A stretch of 64,000 nt of DNA, taken from assembly GCA_973895155.1 (NCBI GenBank), contig OZ316892.1, positions 21,328,001 through 21,392,000 of the forward strand, given 5' to 3'. How positions within the stretch are numbered: the first letter of the stretch is position 1; the number at the start of each line of letters is the position of its first letter. This document shows, piece after piece, positions 11,700-21,270 of this stretch. Source of the stretch: Marsupella aquatica (taxonomy: Eukaryota; Marchantiophyta). The position numbers and the translations under genes are program-made. Under the pieces are notes generated by a model. That model saw nothing but the letters and a program-made list of their open reading frames with translations, was not told where the DNA came from and searched no databases.

Positions 11700-12650
11700 C
11701 TTATCGGTTTAGGGTTGGAAAACACTTTGGGGTGTCAAACGGCTATTAAGGTTTGTCAAACGACATTTAAGGTATGTTAAGTGCCCATAAGTTAACATGG
11801 AAGGGGTGTCAATGGATGTTTGGGTTGTAAGGATAACTAGAATATAAGTTAACAAAGGTTTGGGTTTAATTAAAGGTTAGGTTTATATTTGGTTTTAATC
11901 TAGGAGTATTTGGTTTAATTAAGGGGGTTAAAACTTGGGTTAGGTTGGAATAAAAGGGTTGGGTTTAAATTAATGGGTTTGGCTTAGGGTTCAAGGTAGA
12001 GGTTTGCATTAGGTTGTGAGTAATTACAGGGGTTGGGTTTGGTTTTAGTTGAGGGGTTGAATTGTGGTTGTTTTTTAAAGGGATTGGGTTTGGTTTTTAG
12101 TTGGGGGGTTTAATTGTGGTTTTTTTAAAGGGGTTGGGTTTCTAATGTAAGTGTTTGGGTTGGGGTGTAACATGATATAGGGTTGGATTTGGTTCTAATT
12201 GAGGGGGTACAATTTTTGCTTAAGTTTTAAAAAAGGGCCTCAATTTAGGGGTTAGGGTGAAGTTTAGAATAACTATAGGGGTGGGGGTTGGCCTATATAG
12301 GTAAAGTAAGGTGTAGATAGGGTAAGAGTTTTATATGTAATTGGGGGATTTGGGTTGGGTTTAGGGTAAAGGTTTGAAATTTTAATGAGGGATTTGGGTA
12401 TTGGTTAGGATAAGGGTAAGGGTTTAGGGTGCTTGAGGGATTTGGGTTAGGTTTTAATGAAGGGTTTCATTTCATGGTTTGGGTTTAGGGTAGGGGTTTG
12501 GGTTTAGGGTAAAGGTTTGAATTTTTAATGAGGGATTTGGGTATTGGTTAGGATAAGGGTAAGGGTTTAGGGTGATTGAGGGATTTGGGTTAGGTTTTAA
12601 TGAAGGGTTTCATTTCATGGTTTGGGTTTAGGGTAGGGTTTGGGTTACTT
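11700..12650. repeat. G/T-rich, telomere-like degenerate tract inside the CACTA element
   Basis: For about 950 bp the plus strand is nearly free of C and built of variants of GGGTTTAGGGT, GGGTTTGG and GGGTTAG. It includes a near-perfect tandem duplication with a period of about 143 bp (12357-12499 and 12500-12643). It lies between the divergent TNPA-like and SET/tnp2 genes, so it also occupies the promoter region. It is not an array of exact TTTAGGG, so it is not a telomere. Confidence 0.8.
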
Positions 12651-13078
12651 ATATTTCTTTGTCTATCTCATTAACATGGAGAGGAAAACTCTTTGGCGTT
12701 GTAGGGCACTTCCCCATGTTTTTTAAAGTTTTGGCTAATGCATGATAATGCCTTGCGAGAGCCCGGGCATCTGAAAGGTATAACATTTTCTCATGCATTT
12801 CTAGTCATTGCTGTAAATATGGAGGGTTACAATCTATCATCCTTTTTTTCTGGTTCACCATAAGGCATGGCTTAATTCATTGTATATTGGCAGATTTTCC
12901 CCTCCTTCCAGATTTGGTTCATGAAATTTGAGGCACAAGATCCGTCAAGGCATTGCTAAGCCCGGGTCTCATAAAGGTATTTTTCTGTCAATTCTTTTTA
13001 ATATGTTTAGGTAGGGATTATCAATGATGGTTTTGGTGAAGTTTTTACTAATCGCCTTCCAATTGCTATACTTGTCAG
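12651..13078. other. Leader region before the CACTA plus-strand genes
   Basis: This is AT-rich sequence without an ORF of note. It probably holds the 5' untranslated exons of the plus-strand transcript, because ATG 13079 directly follows a CAG (TTGTCAG). No specific site could be assigned. Confidence 0.35.
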
Positions 13079-14240
13079 ATGTCTTCATCCTCTACAACTT
13101 CCACCACATCAGATTCCTCTTCCGATGAAGAAAGTCATCCTCCTCCTCAACCTGAACCAACCGTACGTCAACCTAGTGGTCCACCACGCCAACTTTGTGG
13201 TTGTAAAAAATGTGTGGGGATGGTTGTCCAAAAGTCATATGTATGTGCGGAGCACATTGCTCGATATGGCCAACATCGAGGTCTTACACCGGGAGCTTCT
13301 TCATCCCGTATGGTGAGTTGTAAACTTACTGTGATTTCCATTTTATTTTGTAAATCTTGCTAGGTAGCATAAAATAAAATTTGGGAGGTTCATCACACTC
13401 ACTTGGTTCCATTTCTTCCTATAGGTATCCAGTAGGCCTACACCCACTACACCAACACCCTATGTTCCCTCACAAGGAGTTCTAGATGCTATAGGCTCGG
13501 CACTTTCACAAGCTTTTCGTTTAGTGGCAGCAGGGCAAGGTAGTGTTGGGACAATTAAGGGTGACGGTATTGTTACAAGAGGGAAAAAAAAGTCAAAAAG
13601 ACAGCCTAGAGGGGAAGTGGATCAGTACACTTGTAGGGTTGATGGTAGATGGGGCCCTTGTACCTTCACAGGGAAGTGTGTTCCTATCATAAAGGATTGG
13701 AATCCGGAGTGCCTTGGTTTGCCATGTGATTTAACCTATGGTGAGGAGATAGAAGTTTGGGGAAGACGTTGGGTTGTCAAGAGTTCAACCCTAGGGGAGA
13801 GGCATGGGTATGGGATTTTCTCTTGTCAAGACATTATTGTGGATGATATGGGTGGAAAAGGGCGCTCTTCAGATGGACCAACGTTGTTCCCGTATGGTGG
13901 ACCCATTTACAAGAGGAGACATTGGAACATGATCCTTGTTCAACACCCTGAGTGGAAGACTTATGCATTGGACATGGATACTTTTGATGGTTGCACCAGA
14001 AAGTATTGTGACCAGCGTATAATTGATGGTGATCCCATCCGTAGTGGGAATATTGCCGGTTTCATCAACAGTACTGTGGGGACCCGGCCTAAGCATAGGA
14101 AAAACTGTGAATGGGTTTTTGTTGATGGTCCCCCTCCAGCCCCTTATGGGCAGAGATATCATCATGACCATTGTCTAGTTGTAGCTAATAGGACCATTCT
14201 GGTTGGAGAGGAGTTGTTTACACATTATGAATGGGATTAG
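13079..14240 (+). CDS. SET-domain protein carried by the CACTA element
   Basis: Exon 1 is 13079-13312 (78 codons, then GTGAGTTG). Exon 2 is 13425-14240, in phase 0, ending at a TAG. Exon 1 is Ser/Pro-rich and then has LCGCKKCVG...SYVCAEHIARYG, which resembles the Cys/His part of the transposase-associated domain at the start of tnp2 proteins. Exon 2 contains a SET fold: GYGIFSCQDI, LFPYGGPI, YALDMD, GNIAGFINS followed by RKNCEWVFVDG, and the C-terminal GEELFTHYEW, equivalent to the GEEL-DY motif of lysine methyltransferases. The usual NHxCxPN motif is replaced by FINSTVG...KNCEW, as in divergent SET proteins. The substrate is unknown; methylation of a histone or of a transposon protein is possible. 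Confidence 0.8.
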
Positions 14241-14390
14241 GATTACTTTAGGGACATGTATTATATGTTCATCGTATGTGAACGTATGTTTTGTAATGAC
14301 ATGTTCTTTTTATATTGTTAATAATATGTTTCAAGCACTACTATATTTGGCGTTAATTTCATTGTGAATACTTTATTGTATTTTCTATAG

Positions 14391-17300
14391 AATGTGCGGC
14401 CTAGTCAAGATATGTTGCCAAGGAGGTTGAGAGCTACATATCAAGAAATGGGCTTGCCACAAGACGGGGAAACATCATCAGCAGATTCCTCATCAAGTGA
14501 CAATGATAATGACAGTCCAGATGAAGGGGCACCTCGGACAGATTATGAGGTCATGCAAGACCAAGAGTCAGCCATGGATGACTTCATGACAGATTGGTTT
14601 GGTGTAGACATTGGTGGTGAAGGAGGTGTCCCACCCAATGAAGGAGACCCTCCACCAAATGTTGCACATGATCCAAGGCCTCAACGTACACCTGAAGGAC
14701 AAAAACAATGGGAAGAAGCTGAGGCACATGCTAGAACACCTATTTATGGGGGTGCTCGTTTGAATAGACTATCTGCCATCTTGGCATTGATGAATCTTCA
14801 GGCAAAACACAAGGCAAGCAATGCGCTACTATCGGATTTGTTTGCAATTTGCCATGATCTCTTGTTACCTAGTGAAAATGTGTTGCCAGGAACTTGGAAG
14901 GAGGCAAAGAGGGTTCTATCATCCATTGGCATGGAATACCATATCATTCATGCTTGTGTGAATGACTGCATTCTCTATCATGAGACCAATGCCAGCGCAA
15001 CTGAGTGTCCAATTTGTCAAGAGCCTCGATATGAAACCAACATGTTGACCTCAAAGGTGCCTAGAAAAGCTGTTCGTTGGTTTCCTATTATTCCTCGATT
15101 GTTGCACATGTACCGATGTTCTAACTTGGCAGAATTGATGGTATGGCATAAGACACATCGATCAGAGGCCGGTGTCATGCGGTTGCCAGTTGATTCCCCT
15201 GCTCACAAGCATGTGGAGTCACAATGGCCAAAATTTGCACGTGACCCTCGTCATGTGAGGTTGGGGTTGGCATCAGATGGGGTAAGCCCACACTCCCTTG
15301 GAGGGAAAGGGCGCCCTACTTCGGTTTGGCCGGTGGTTGTTATGAATTACAACCTTCCCCATGGTTGTCCATGAAAAAGGGATTCTTATTGCTATCATTG
15401 ATTATCCCAGGTCCATCTAAGGTAAAAAACATGGACACCTACTTGGCGCTCTTGGTTGGGGAACTCCATAAATTATGGGGGGGTGTATGGGCATATGATG
15501 GTCGGACAACTACAGGAGGGTTACCACGTGTCTTCCAATTGAAGGGAATCATTATGTGGACCATGCATGACTATCCAGGTGAGTGGTATGGATTTGTATT
15601 TTTTTCATGTATTGGAGATCAAGTTTGTTTGGAAGGAAGTCCCTCTTTAATTCTATGTACATGAACTTTTCAATTCCTTTGACTCTAATTGAGAATGTTA
15701 TTTTGTGAGCAGGGTTTGGGTTTGTTTCTGGGTTCCAAACTCAAGGGTACAAGGCATGCTCCACTTGTGGTCCAAGCCTTCACGATATGGCCAAGTACTC
15801 AAAATGGCTGCACAAGATAATCTACCTTGGTCATACCAAGTTTCTTCCACTTGGGCATCACATGAGGTCTGACCCCCTTTTGTTTTCAGACTTTGACATG
15901 ATCAATGATGATGAGCGTGAGATACCTGACCGCACAACATTTTCGTATTGGAAGTCCATAGCTGATAGGGTGGCCGACCCTGAAGATGCCATGGGATTTG
16001 ATGGTAGTGGATTGACAAGGTGGGGTATACTGGCCACTTTGCCCTATTGGCCTGAGTTGAAGATTCATCACTTGTTAGACCCCATGCATATAGAGGGAAA
16101 TGTTGGGAAGGCTTTGATCAAGCACTTTTATGGGGAAAAGAACATTAATTTTAGGGAGGCATGCCAGGATCTAGAACGACATCTAGATGTATGGATAACA
16201 GTTGATGAATCCACAGGGATGGAACATCGTCCTTCAGCTCCATGGGTTTTGAGTGTTGGTGAAAGAAGAGAGTTTCGACAACGCATAGGGCAGATGCGGT
16301 TTCCTACAGGCTATGGTGCCAATCTACGTAAGGCTTTTGGGATGGAGGACAGTCATAAATGGCCAATGTATCTCAAGACACATGACTATCATCATTTACT
16401 ACAACATATACTTCCTGTGGCAATCATAGGTTTGGGGAGTGAAGAAGTGCAAGACGCCCTTTGGTCACTGGGCACTTTGTTGAGATGGATATGCTCAAAG
16501 GAAATATATGAAGAAGAGATACCACGGATGGAGGTATTGGCAGCAGAGGTGGTATGCAAGTTGGAGAAGGCCCTCCCTCCTTCCTTCTTTGATTGTCAGG
16601 TGCATCTTCTCGTTCATCTTACAGTGAGGGAGGTTGCCATTGCCGGTCCGGTGCATTGTAGGTGGATGTATTGGCTGGAAAGGTATATGGCCGTGTTAAA
16701 GGCTTATGTACGGAACCGTGCACGAGTGGAGGGGAGCATGGCAACTGGATACTTGGCAGCTGAGAGTATGTTTTATTGTAGTAACATCTTAGCTACCATT
16801 GATCCTAGTTTTCCACGCACTTGGATGGAAGAGAGGGAAGTGGAGGAGGACCGTTTAACAGGTGCAAAAAAAACACGCTTACTAACCGCAGTGGAGTTGA
16901 CACAGGTTAGTACTTTCATGTTGAGTAACAGCAATGTGATGGAAGATTGGAGAGAGTTTTATGAGGATGCAAAGAGGGAGAGTCGTCGCCCAAGGATCTT
17001 TCCAAAGTTCCTTGAGTATATGAAGGAGAAAGTACTTCAGTTGGATGCTATGGTGGCCCAAGGTGAGAATGTATCACATTTTCCAGATATGACTCCTGAG
17101 GTTCGAACAATTGTTCATGGTCCTTTAAGACTTGTTCAAACCAGAACAGCAATGTGGACACAAGGGAGGCATTTCAGGATTTCTGACCTTGATGAGAAGA
17201 GGGGAAGAACTTTTGATTGTGGAGTTCAAGGGCAGTTCATGCAAGATTCACAAAGTAGCCATCATGACACTAATGTAATCAGAGATGTGGTGCCTCACTA

Positions 17301-17661
17301 TGGGAAGATTGAGGAGATCTTGATCATATCCTATGATGCCGATTCCAAATTTGAAGAGTATGTCTTCAAGTGTAAGTGGTTCAAAATTCACCTGGTTGGT
17401 GATAATCGCACGGTACTTCTTGATGAGTGTGGGTTTACTCGACTGAAGACATCAGCAACTAGCTTTCAACCATCTCATTGGCAAACATCTGAACCATTTA
17501 CATTCCCAAGTCACCTTGAGCAGTGTTTCTATATTCCGTACCCACCAGACCTAGAGTGGTCAGTTGTTATACCGTATGTGCCACGGTCCCGTTCCATTAT
17601 CTCGGAAAAACCTGACGTTATTATTGTGTCAAATGGAGGCGAGGATGAGGACCAGGTTTGA
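14391..17661 (+). pseudogene. tnp2-type CACTA transposase (one-base frameshift)
   Basis: Exons are about 14391-15578 and 15713-17661, with GTGAGT donor and GAGCAG acceptor. The first exon begins AAT GTG CGG with no usable ATG but in phase 0, so it can be spliced to the shared exon 13079-13312, skipping the SET exon. Hallmarks are an acidic N-terminus, then CVNDCILYH...CPICQEPRY (zinc-binding), VRWFPIIPRL, LRLGLASDGVSPH (catalytic Asp), NLPPW, LIIPGP, LLDPMHIEGNVGK (second Asp region), THDYHHLLQHILPV and the DUF4218-like LLVHLTVREVAIAGPVHCRWMYWLERYM. Four C at 15357-15360, where five are needed, shift the frame between NLP and PWLSMKKGF. Otherwise the frame is open to TGA 17659-17661. Confidence 0.85.
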
Positions 17662-17929
17662 TGCACTAGTAGTAAAACTTGTTGTGGGCCCAGAATTTGA
17701 CCCTAAACTAACTATCATGGTTTTATTTATATTAACATATTACTTTTCTTCTTTTGTTTTACAAACACTTAATTGGACTTTGAAATTTCATCTCACTGTT
17801 ATATATGCAACCTTAGCCGTTTCCAAAGCTATCCTCATGCATGCCACCTTTTCGAAAACCCTAGCTGTAACCTAAACACATGCATTCTCCATCTTGTAAA
17901 GAAACTCTCTCAAACATTTCCATTCTACA

Positions 17930-18400
17930 AAATTTTCAAACAACTCTCTTTGCAAAACATTTTCAAGCTTGTCAAGAAGCAACTTCTGAACACTTTGTGA
18001 ATAACACACCATCGGTAATTGTGATGCCAATGTGTTCTCAACTTTGCGAATCAACTGGATTCGGTAACTTGCGACTATTTATGCTTCACAATATTGTGCG
18101 AAGCTAATAGGTTCACAATATATATTTGAGTACATTATTATCGCTAAATTATGAAACAAAAGAGATCCAAATGCAGTCGCGATGGTCGCGGATCCACAAA
18201 TACTTTGCGAGACGAATAGTATCTGAAAGAGTTGCGAATTCAATCCGATCTCAAACAAATTGCGAGGTATTTAGCTTCGCAACACCATGTTGCGAACCTG
18301 TGAGCATGGTTTATTGTGATGCGTGTTTGATCACAAAATATCTGAAGTCGATGACATTGCAAGACCATCCCGGCGTAAAAAAAAAGCTTCGCAAAAGGGG
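17930..18400. repeat. Right subterminal TTGCGAA/TTCGCAA motif cluster of the CACTA element
   Basis: Motifs occur near 18046, 18067, 18096, 18205, 18233, 18257, 18274, 18291 and 18389 in both orientations, mirroring the left subterminal cluster. The stretch from 17662 to here contains no gene. Confidence 0.75.
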
Positions 18401-18416
18401 CCAATATGTAGTAGTG

Positions 18417-18473
18417 CTTGTGAAGCAGCCAATTCTGACTGTTGCTGAAGTAAGGAGTTTGATTCCGTTGTAG
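18417..18473 (+). pseudogene. C-terminal end of the element-1 transposase, displaced by the CACTA insertion
   Basis: After the second CTT the sequence encodes VKQPILTVAEVRSLIPL and a stop. The element-2 transposase ends with SQPILTVGEVRLILAR followed by a short tail. The two halves of element 1 (…DRDDL at 8772 and VKQPIL here) therefore belong to one exon. Confidence 0.92.
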
Positions 18474-18598
18474 TGTAGTTGACTTAATCTCTATTATCCG
18501 TTGAGGTGAACGTTTCAGCGTCCCTAATTTTGTCGCCTTTTTGGTTTTCAGAACAGAGGAAAGTCGTCCACCTCACTAATTATATTGCGTATGCAATG

Positions 18599-18836
18599 TT
18601 AGCGAGGGTCTAGTACTATTCTATACGTATCGGCAATAGTGTTTATTTTGCTAGCGAGGTCTCTGGCGTTAAACCCGTAAAGTAAAGTTTTATGTTTCCC
18701 GTAAACGGTTTCTTTTTGACCAAGTTCTACATAACGTAGAGTTCAATAACTCATGTACTTTAATTGGTTTTTGGATATACATTCGGAGAAACAAACCATT
18801 TTAGTCACGCATAGTTTTGCTAGCGATGTCGCTAGC
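18599..18836. repeat. Element-1 palindromes right of the transposase
   Basis: There are degenerate copies at 18599-18613 and 18650-18667 (GCTAGCGAGGTCTCTGGC), and a perfect-arm copy with centre TG at 18819-18836. They show that the sequence right of the CACTA insertion still belongs to element 1. Confidence 0.8.
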
Positions 18837-19026
18837 AAAACTAGTACTGTAAGTCCAAACATTGCAGTCGGAAATCTTCTCAAGAAGTTATTTCAAAATG
18901 AACAAAGATGTTCTCCCTTACAACTGTGTGTCGATATCACGTTTTCGGATCCCAGATCTACAAAATAGACACAGTCTACAAAATGTCTATGCCCTTACAA
19001 CATGGACTACCGTTACTGTTTCCTAT

Positions 19027-19458
19027 TCAAGGGCTCGCTGCCTTGTACGCATCGGAGTCAGAGTCGGAGACTGTATCATAGTCGGAGGAAGCGAGGATGT
19101 TTTCCGTGAAATAGTCGTGGATCTCGAGGTCCCTCCAGTATGACTCCTCCTCTTCTCTCTTCCACTTCGCCGATACCCCCTTACAGACAGGCGCTTTCGA
19201 ACGAGAAGAAACTTGTGTGTGGGAGACCGGATTCGTCAATGTCTCCTTACAAGGTGCGGCCGTCTTGTAGTCCTTGGACAGGACGGGAGCCTTGCTACCG
19301 GAAGGGGATGTACTCCTCTTAGGTTCGTCGACAGTACTCTGAGTCTGCTCCGATTATGTGGACCTTGGAGGTGAATCCAGTTGACCGTCAGTTTTGGCGT
19401 TATATCGCCGAACTTCCAGAATCCATTTACGAGAAGATCCACCCTCGTTCCGTGCCAT
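19027..19458 (-). pseudogene. Small third gene of element 1, unknown product, one in-frame TAA
   Basis: ATG 19458 follows a TTTCGTTTCAG|GGAGAA acceptor-like site. The frame gives 34 codons (MARNEGGSSRKWILEVRRY…), then TAA, then continues open in the same frame for about 100 codons to 19027. The second part is Ser/Lys-rich with repeated SKAPV, followed by WKREEEESYWRDLEIHDYF and an acidic SDYDTVSDSDSDAY tail. That tail is similar in style to the acidic end of the accessory protein, but I see no secure homology. Element-1 palindromes flank it on both sides (18819 and 20088), so it lies within the element. Element 2 has no room for it. The intact protein would be about 140 residues or more. Function is unknown. 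Confidence 0.45.
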
Positions 19459-20087
19459 TTCTCCCTGAAACGAAAACAAATGCGATAAGTTTACTTGAAA
19501 TCTTTCGAAAAGTCTTCTTATGTTGACGAACAAGAAAGCGAATGACAACGAATACCTGATAGAACACCAAACTGCAAGTGGACAACATATGATAGAGAAC
19601 GGGGATACCTCGATCCGGATCCGAGCGGAAAATGTATGCTCCTTGCTTCGACGATAGTAACGACAGTTTCCAGGATGACAGTAGCTTCGCTGACAGTAGC
19701 AGAGGTCACAGAAGGGCTTCGACAATCGGGAACACAACAAGCAAATCGCGCTTCGAGTAAGCGTCGAGCCCAATAAAAGTCTGAAAGAATGGCTGAAAGG
19801 AAATGAATGGAAATGTTTCTTAAGGAGCGAGTAAGATATAGGGGATGGTGGATAGCTGGAGATCCTTCCCAACGGATTGGGATCTTGTCTGTTGGTTGTA
19901 CTTAGATCTTGTCTGTTGTGAATTTCACGCTCGGTGTCCGGATGAAGCTTTGGATTCTGTCCTTGGATGCGCTCCCGAGATTGTTTAAGTCAAAAGACAT
20001 GCTTCCTTGTCCCGTGTCATTATGATTTATTCACGTCTTTAACGACTGCACGCCAAAGTTCGTGCGAGAATTATGGGTGTCACGATT
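19459..20087. other. Presumed 5' leader of the small element-1 gene
   Basis: No convincing coding region is visible. On the minus strand the sequence leads through several possible splice sites to ATG 19458. Confidence 0.3.
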
Positions 20088-20415
20088 GCTAGCGATTTCG
20101 CTGGCCTGACGTACGTTCCATGATGATGGTCACTTATAGGGTCTTTAAGTGGACTGTTGTGCAACGATTACGTGATATGTAAAAATGTGCGAGAATGATG
20201 GGCATAGTTATGACTAGCGACTTCGCTGTCCTGATGTACGGTAGAATTATATGTTGAATTATGGTGCCGTAGACGACCGTTCGTGTCCGGGGAATACGTA
20301 ATATGTACCAATGCATCGTCGGGATCGCTTTTTAAACCCAATGGGAGTTAAATAAATAGGTGGAATAGAAGGTTCCTTTTAGGCTAGCGAGTGTCACTTT
20401 TTGCTAGCGATGTTG
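20088..20415. repeat. Right-end palindrome cluster of element 1
   Basis: There are copies at 20088-20105 (centre TT), 20213-20230 (ACTAGCGACTTCGCTGTC) and two partial ones at 20383 and 20403, all within 100-400 bp of the inferred right terminus. Confidence 0.75.
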
Positions 20416-20474
20416 TTTTCGTGCTAAATTTTGGGTATTCCAAGGAGAAAATGATCCCGTGCGAGGAAATATTT

Positions 20475-20503
20475 TACTGTTTCCTCACACGCTACAATGA
20501 CCC
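20475..20503. repeat. Inferred right terminal inverted repeat of element 1
   Basis: Read on the minus strand it is GGG, 15 bases, AGGAAACAG. Element 2 reads GGG, 15 bases, AGGAAATAG. It is followed by CTTTATAA, a possible 8-bp target duplication whose partner is outside the window. Confidence 0.55.
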
Positions 20504-21270
20504 CTTTATAAGGAGCACTCTTCCTTCATTCTACTTCATTCTTCTCACTTTGTGTCTACGCTCACCTTGTTTTGGTACGTGTCCATTGCAGTAAGTCATC
20601 TGGCTTGTTCATGTTCAGCCTCTGATGTGAAAGCTCATCGCAGTTGTACTCCTTAGAAACATTATAGCATTCCAGTTCCACTTTTACTTTTGGGGGAAAC
20701 CCCCTCTAAAGTCCCGACTGTTATAGACAATCTCGGCCTCTCCCGAAATCTAACAGGAATTCTATATAATGTCGGAGTACTTTCTGACCACTTTTGCGTT
20801 TGGTGGAGGCTTCTCTACAGCCCTGTTATAGACAATCTCCATCTCTTCCTACTTTTAATTCTTGCGCAGGTTCTGGTCCTACACAACACTACGCCGTCCG
20901 TTGGTTTCTTTGATCGTCATCGAACTCCCTGTACGTACTTCAAACCCACTTGAAACCCTACGTCCCTCTTACTTCTAGCTTTGTGTATTATCAATCAATC
21001 GAATCAGTATTCCTCCTGCCAGTGTAGTGAGATGTACGTAGTTTCATGGATTTAATATAGATCGATCAAATATGCGGTCTGAACTTCTCAACAGGTTTTT
21101 GGCTCCATAAGGAGATATCTTTGGTCAAGAAATTTCATCGCAGAAACTACGTACATGTCCTTTTAGTAAGGAGATCGGGAGGTATCAACTACTAATATGG
21201 TGACTGTTTTCTTGCGTCAAACTTCCACGTACTTCGAAGACCAGTTCATTTTGTGGACCCTCAAGACATC
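20504..21270 (+). promoter_or_regulatory. Upstream region of the F-box/kelch gene
   Basis: CTTTATAAGG at 20504-20513 could act as a TATA box, about 760 bp before the ATG, and coincides with the inferred insertion junction of element 1. The 16-base TGTTATAGACAATCTC occurs twice, near 20719 and 20824. There is no coding region. Confidence 0.35.

Larger units (their letters stand above)
8773..18416. mobile_element. Complete CACTA (En/Spm-type) transposon inserted in element 1
   Basis: The element is 9,644 bp. The left terminus reads CACTACAACACTATCGGCC. The right terminus, read inward on the minus strand, is CACTACTACATATTGGCC, an imperfect inverted repeat starting with CACTAC. The 3-bp duplication CTT is exact, so the insertion is structurally intact. 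Contents are a TNPA-like gene on the minus strand (9303-11357), a G/T-rich spacer (11700-12650), and on the plus strand a SET-domain exon and a tnp2-type transposase sharing a first exon (13079-17661). TTGCGA/TCGCAA motifs are dense near both ends and in introns, as expected of TNPA-type binding sites. Two single-base faults in C runs (9573-9582 and 15357-15360) suggest loss of function or sequencing error. Confidence 0.93.
1..20503. mobile_element. MULE-like element 1, left end outside window, split by a CACTA insertion
   Basis: This is a large autonomous-type DNA transposon with two divergent genes, matching element 2 (33098-44378) exon for exon: the accessory gene on the minus strand (282-4345) and the transposase on the plus strand (from 5025). 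Its own palindrome, GCTAGCGA-NN-TCGCTAGC, recurs from 1274 to 20415, which marks its extent across the 9.6-kb CACTA insertion. The right end is placed at 20503 because, read on the minus strand, the terminus is GGG, then 15 bases, then AGGAAACAG. Element 2 has GGG, 15 bases, AGGAAATAG at the same spacing. The target duplication would be CTTTATAA (20504-20511), but its partner lies outside the window. The right end is moderately supported and the left end is not visible. Confidence 0.7.

Noticed and set aside
11700-12650. Interstitial telomere
   Set aside because: There is no run of exact TTTAGGG. The tract is degenerate, has its own 143-bp period and lies inside the CACTA element.
12651-17661. 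Treating the SET gene as a host gene
   Set aside because: It lies wholly between the two CACTA termini and shares a first exon and phase with tnp2.
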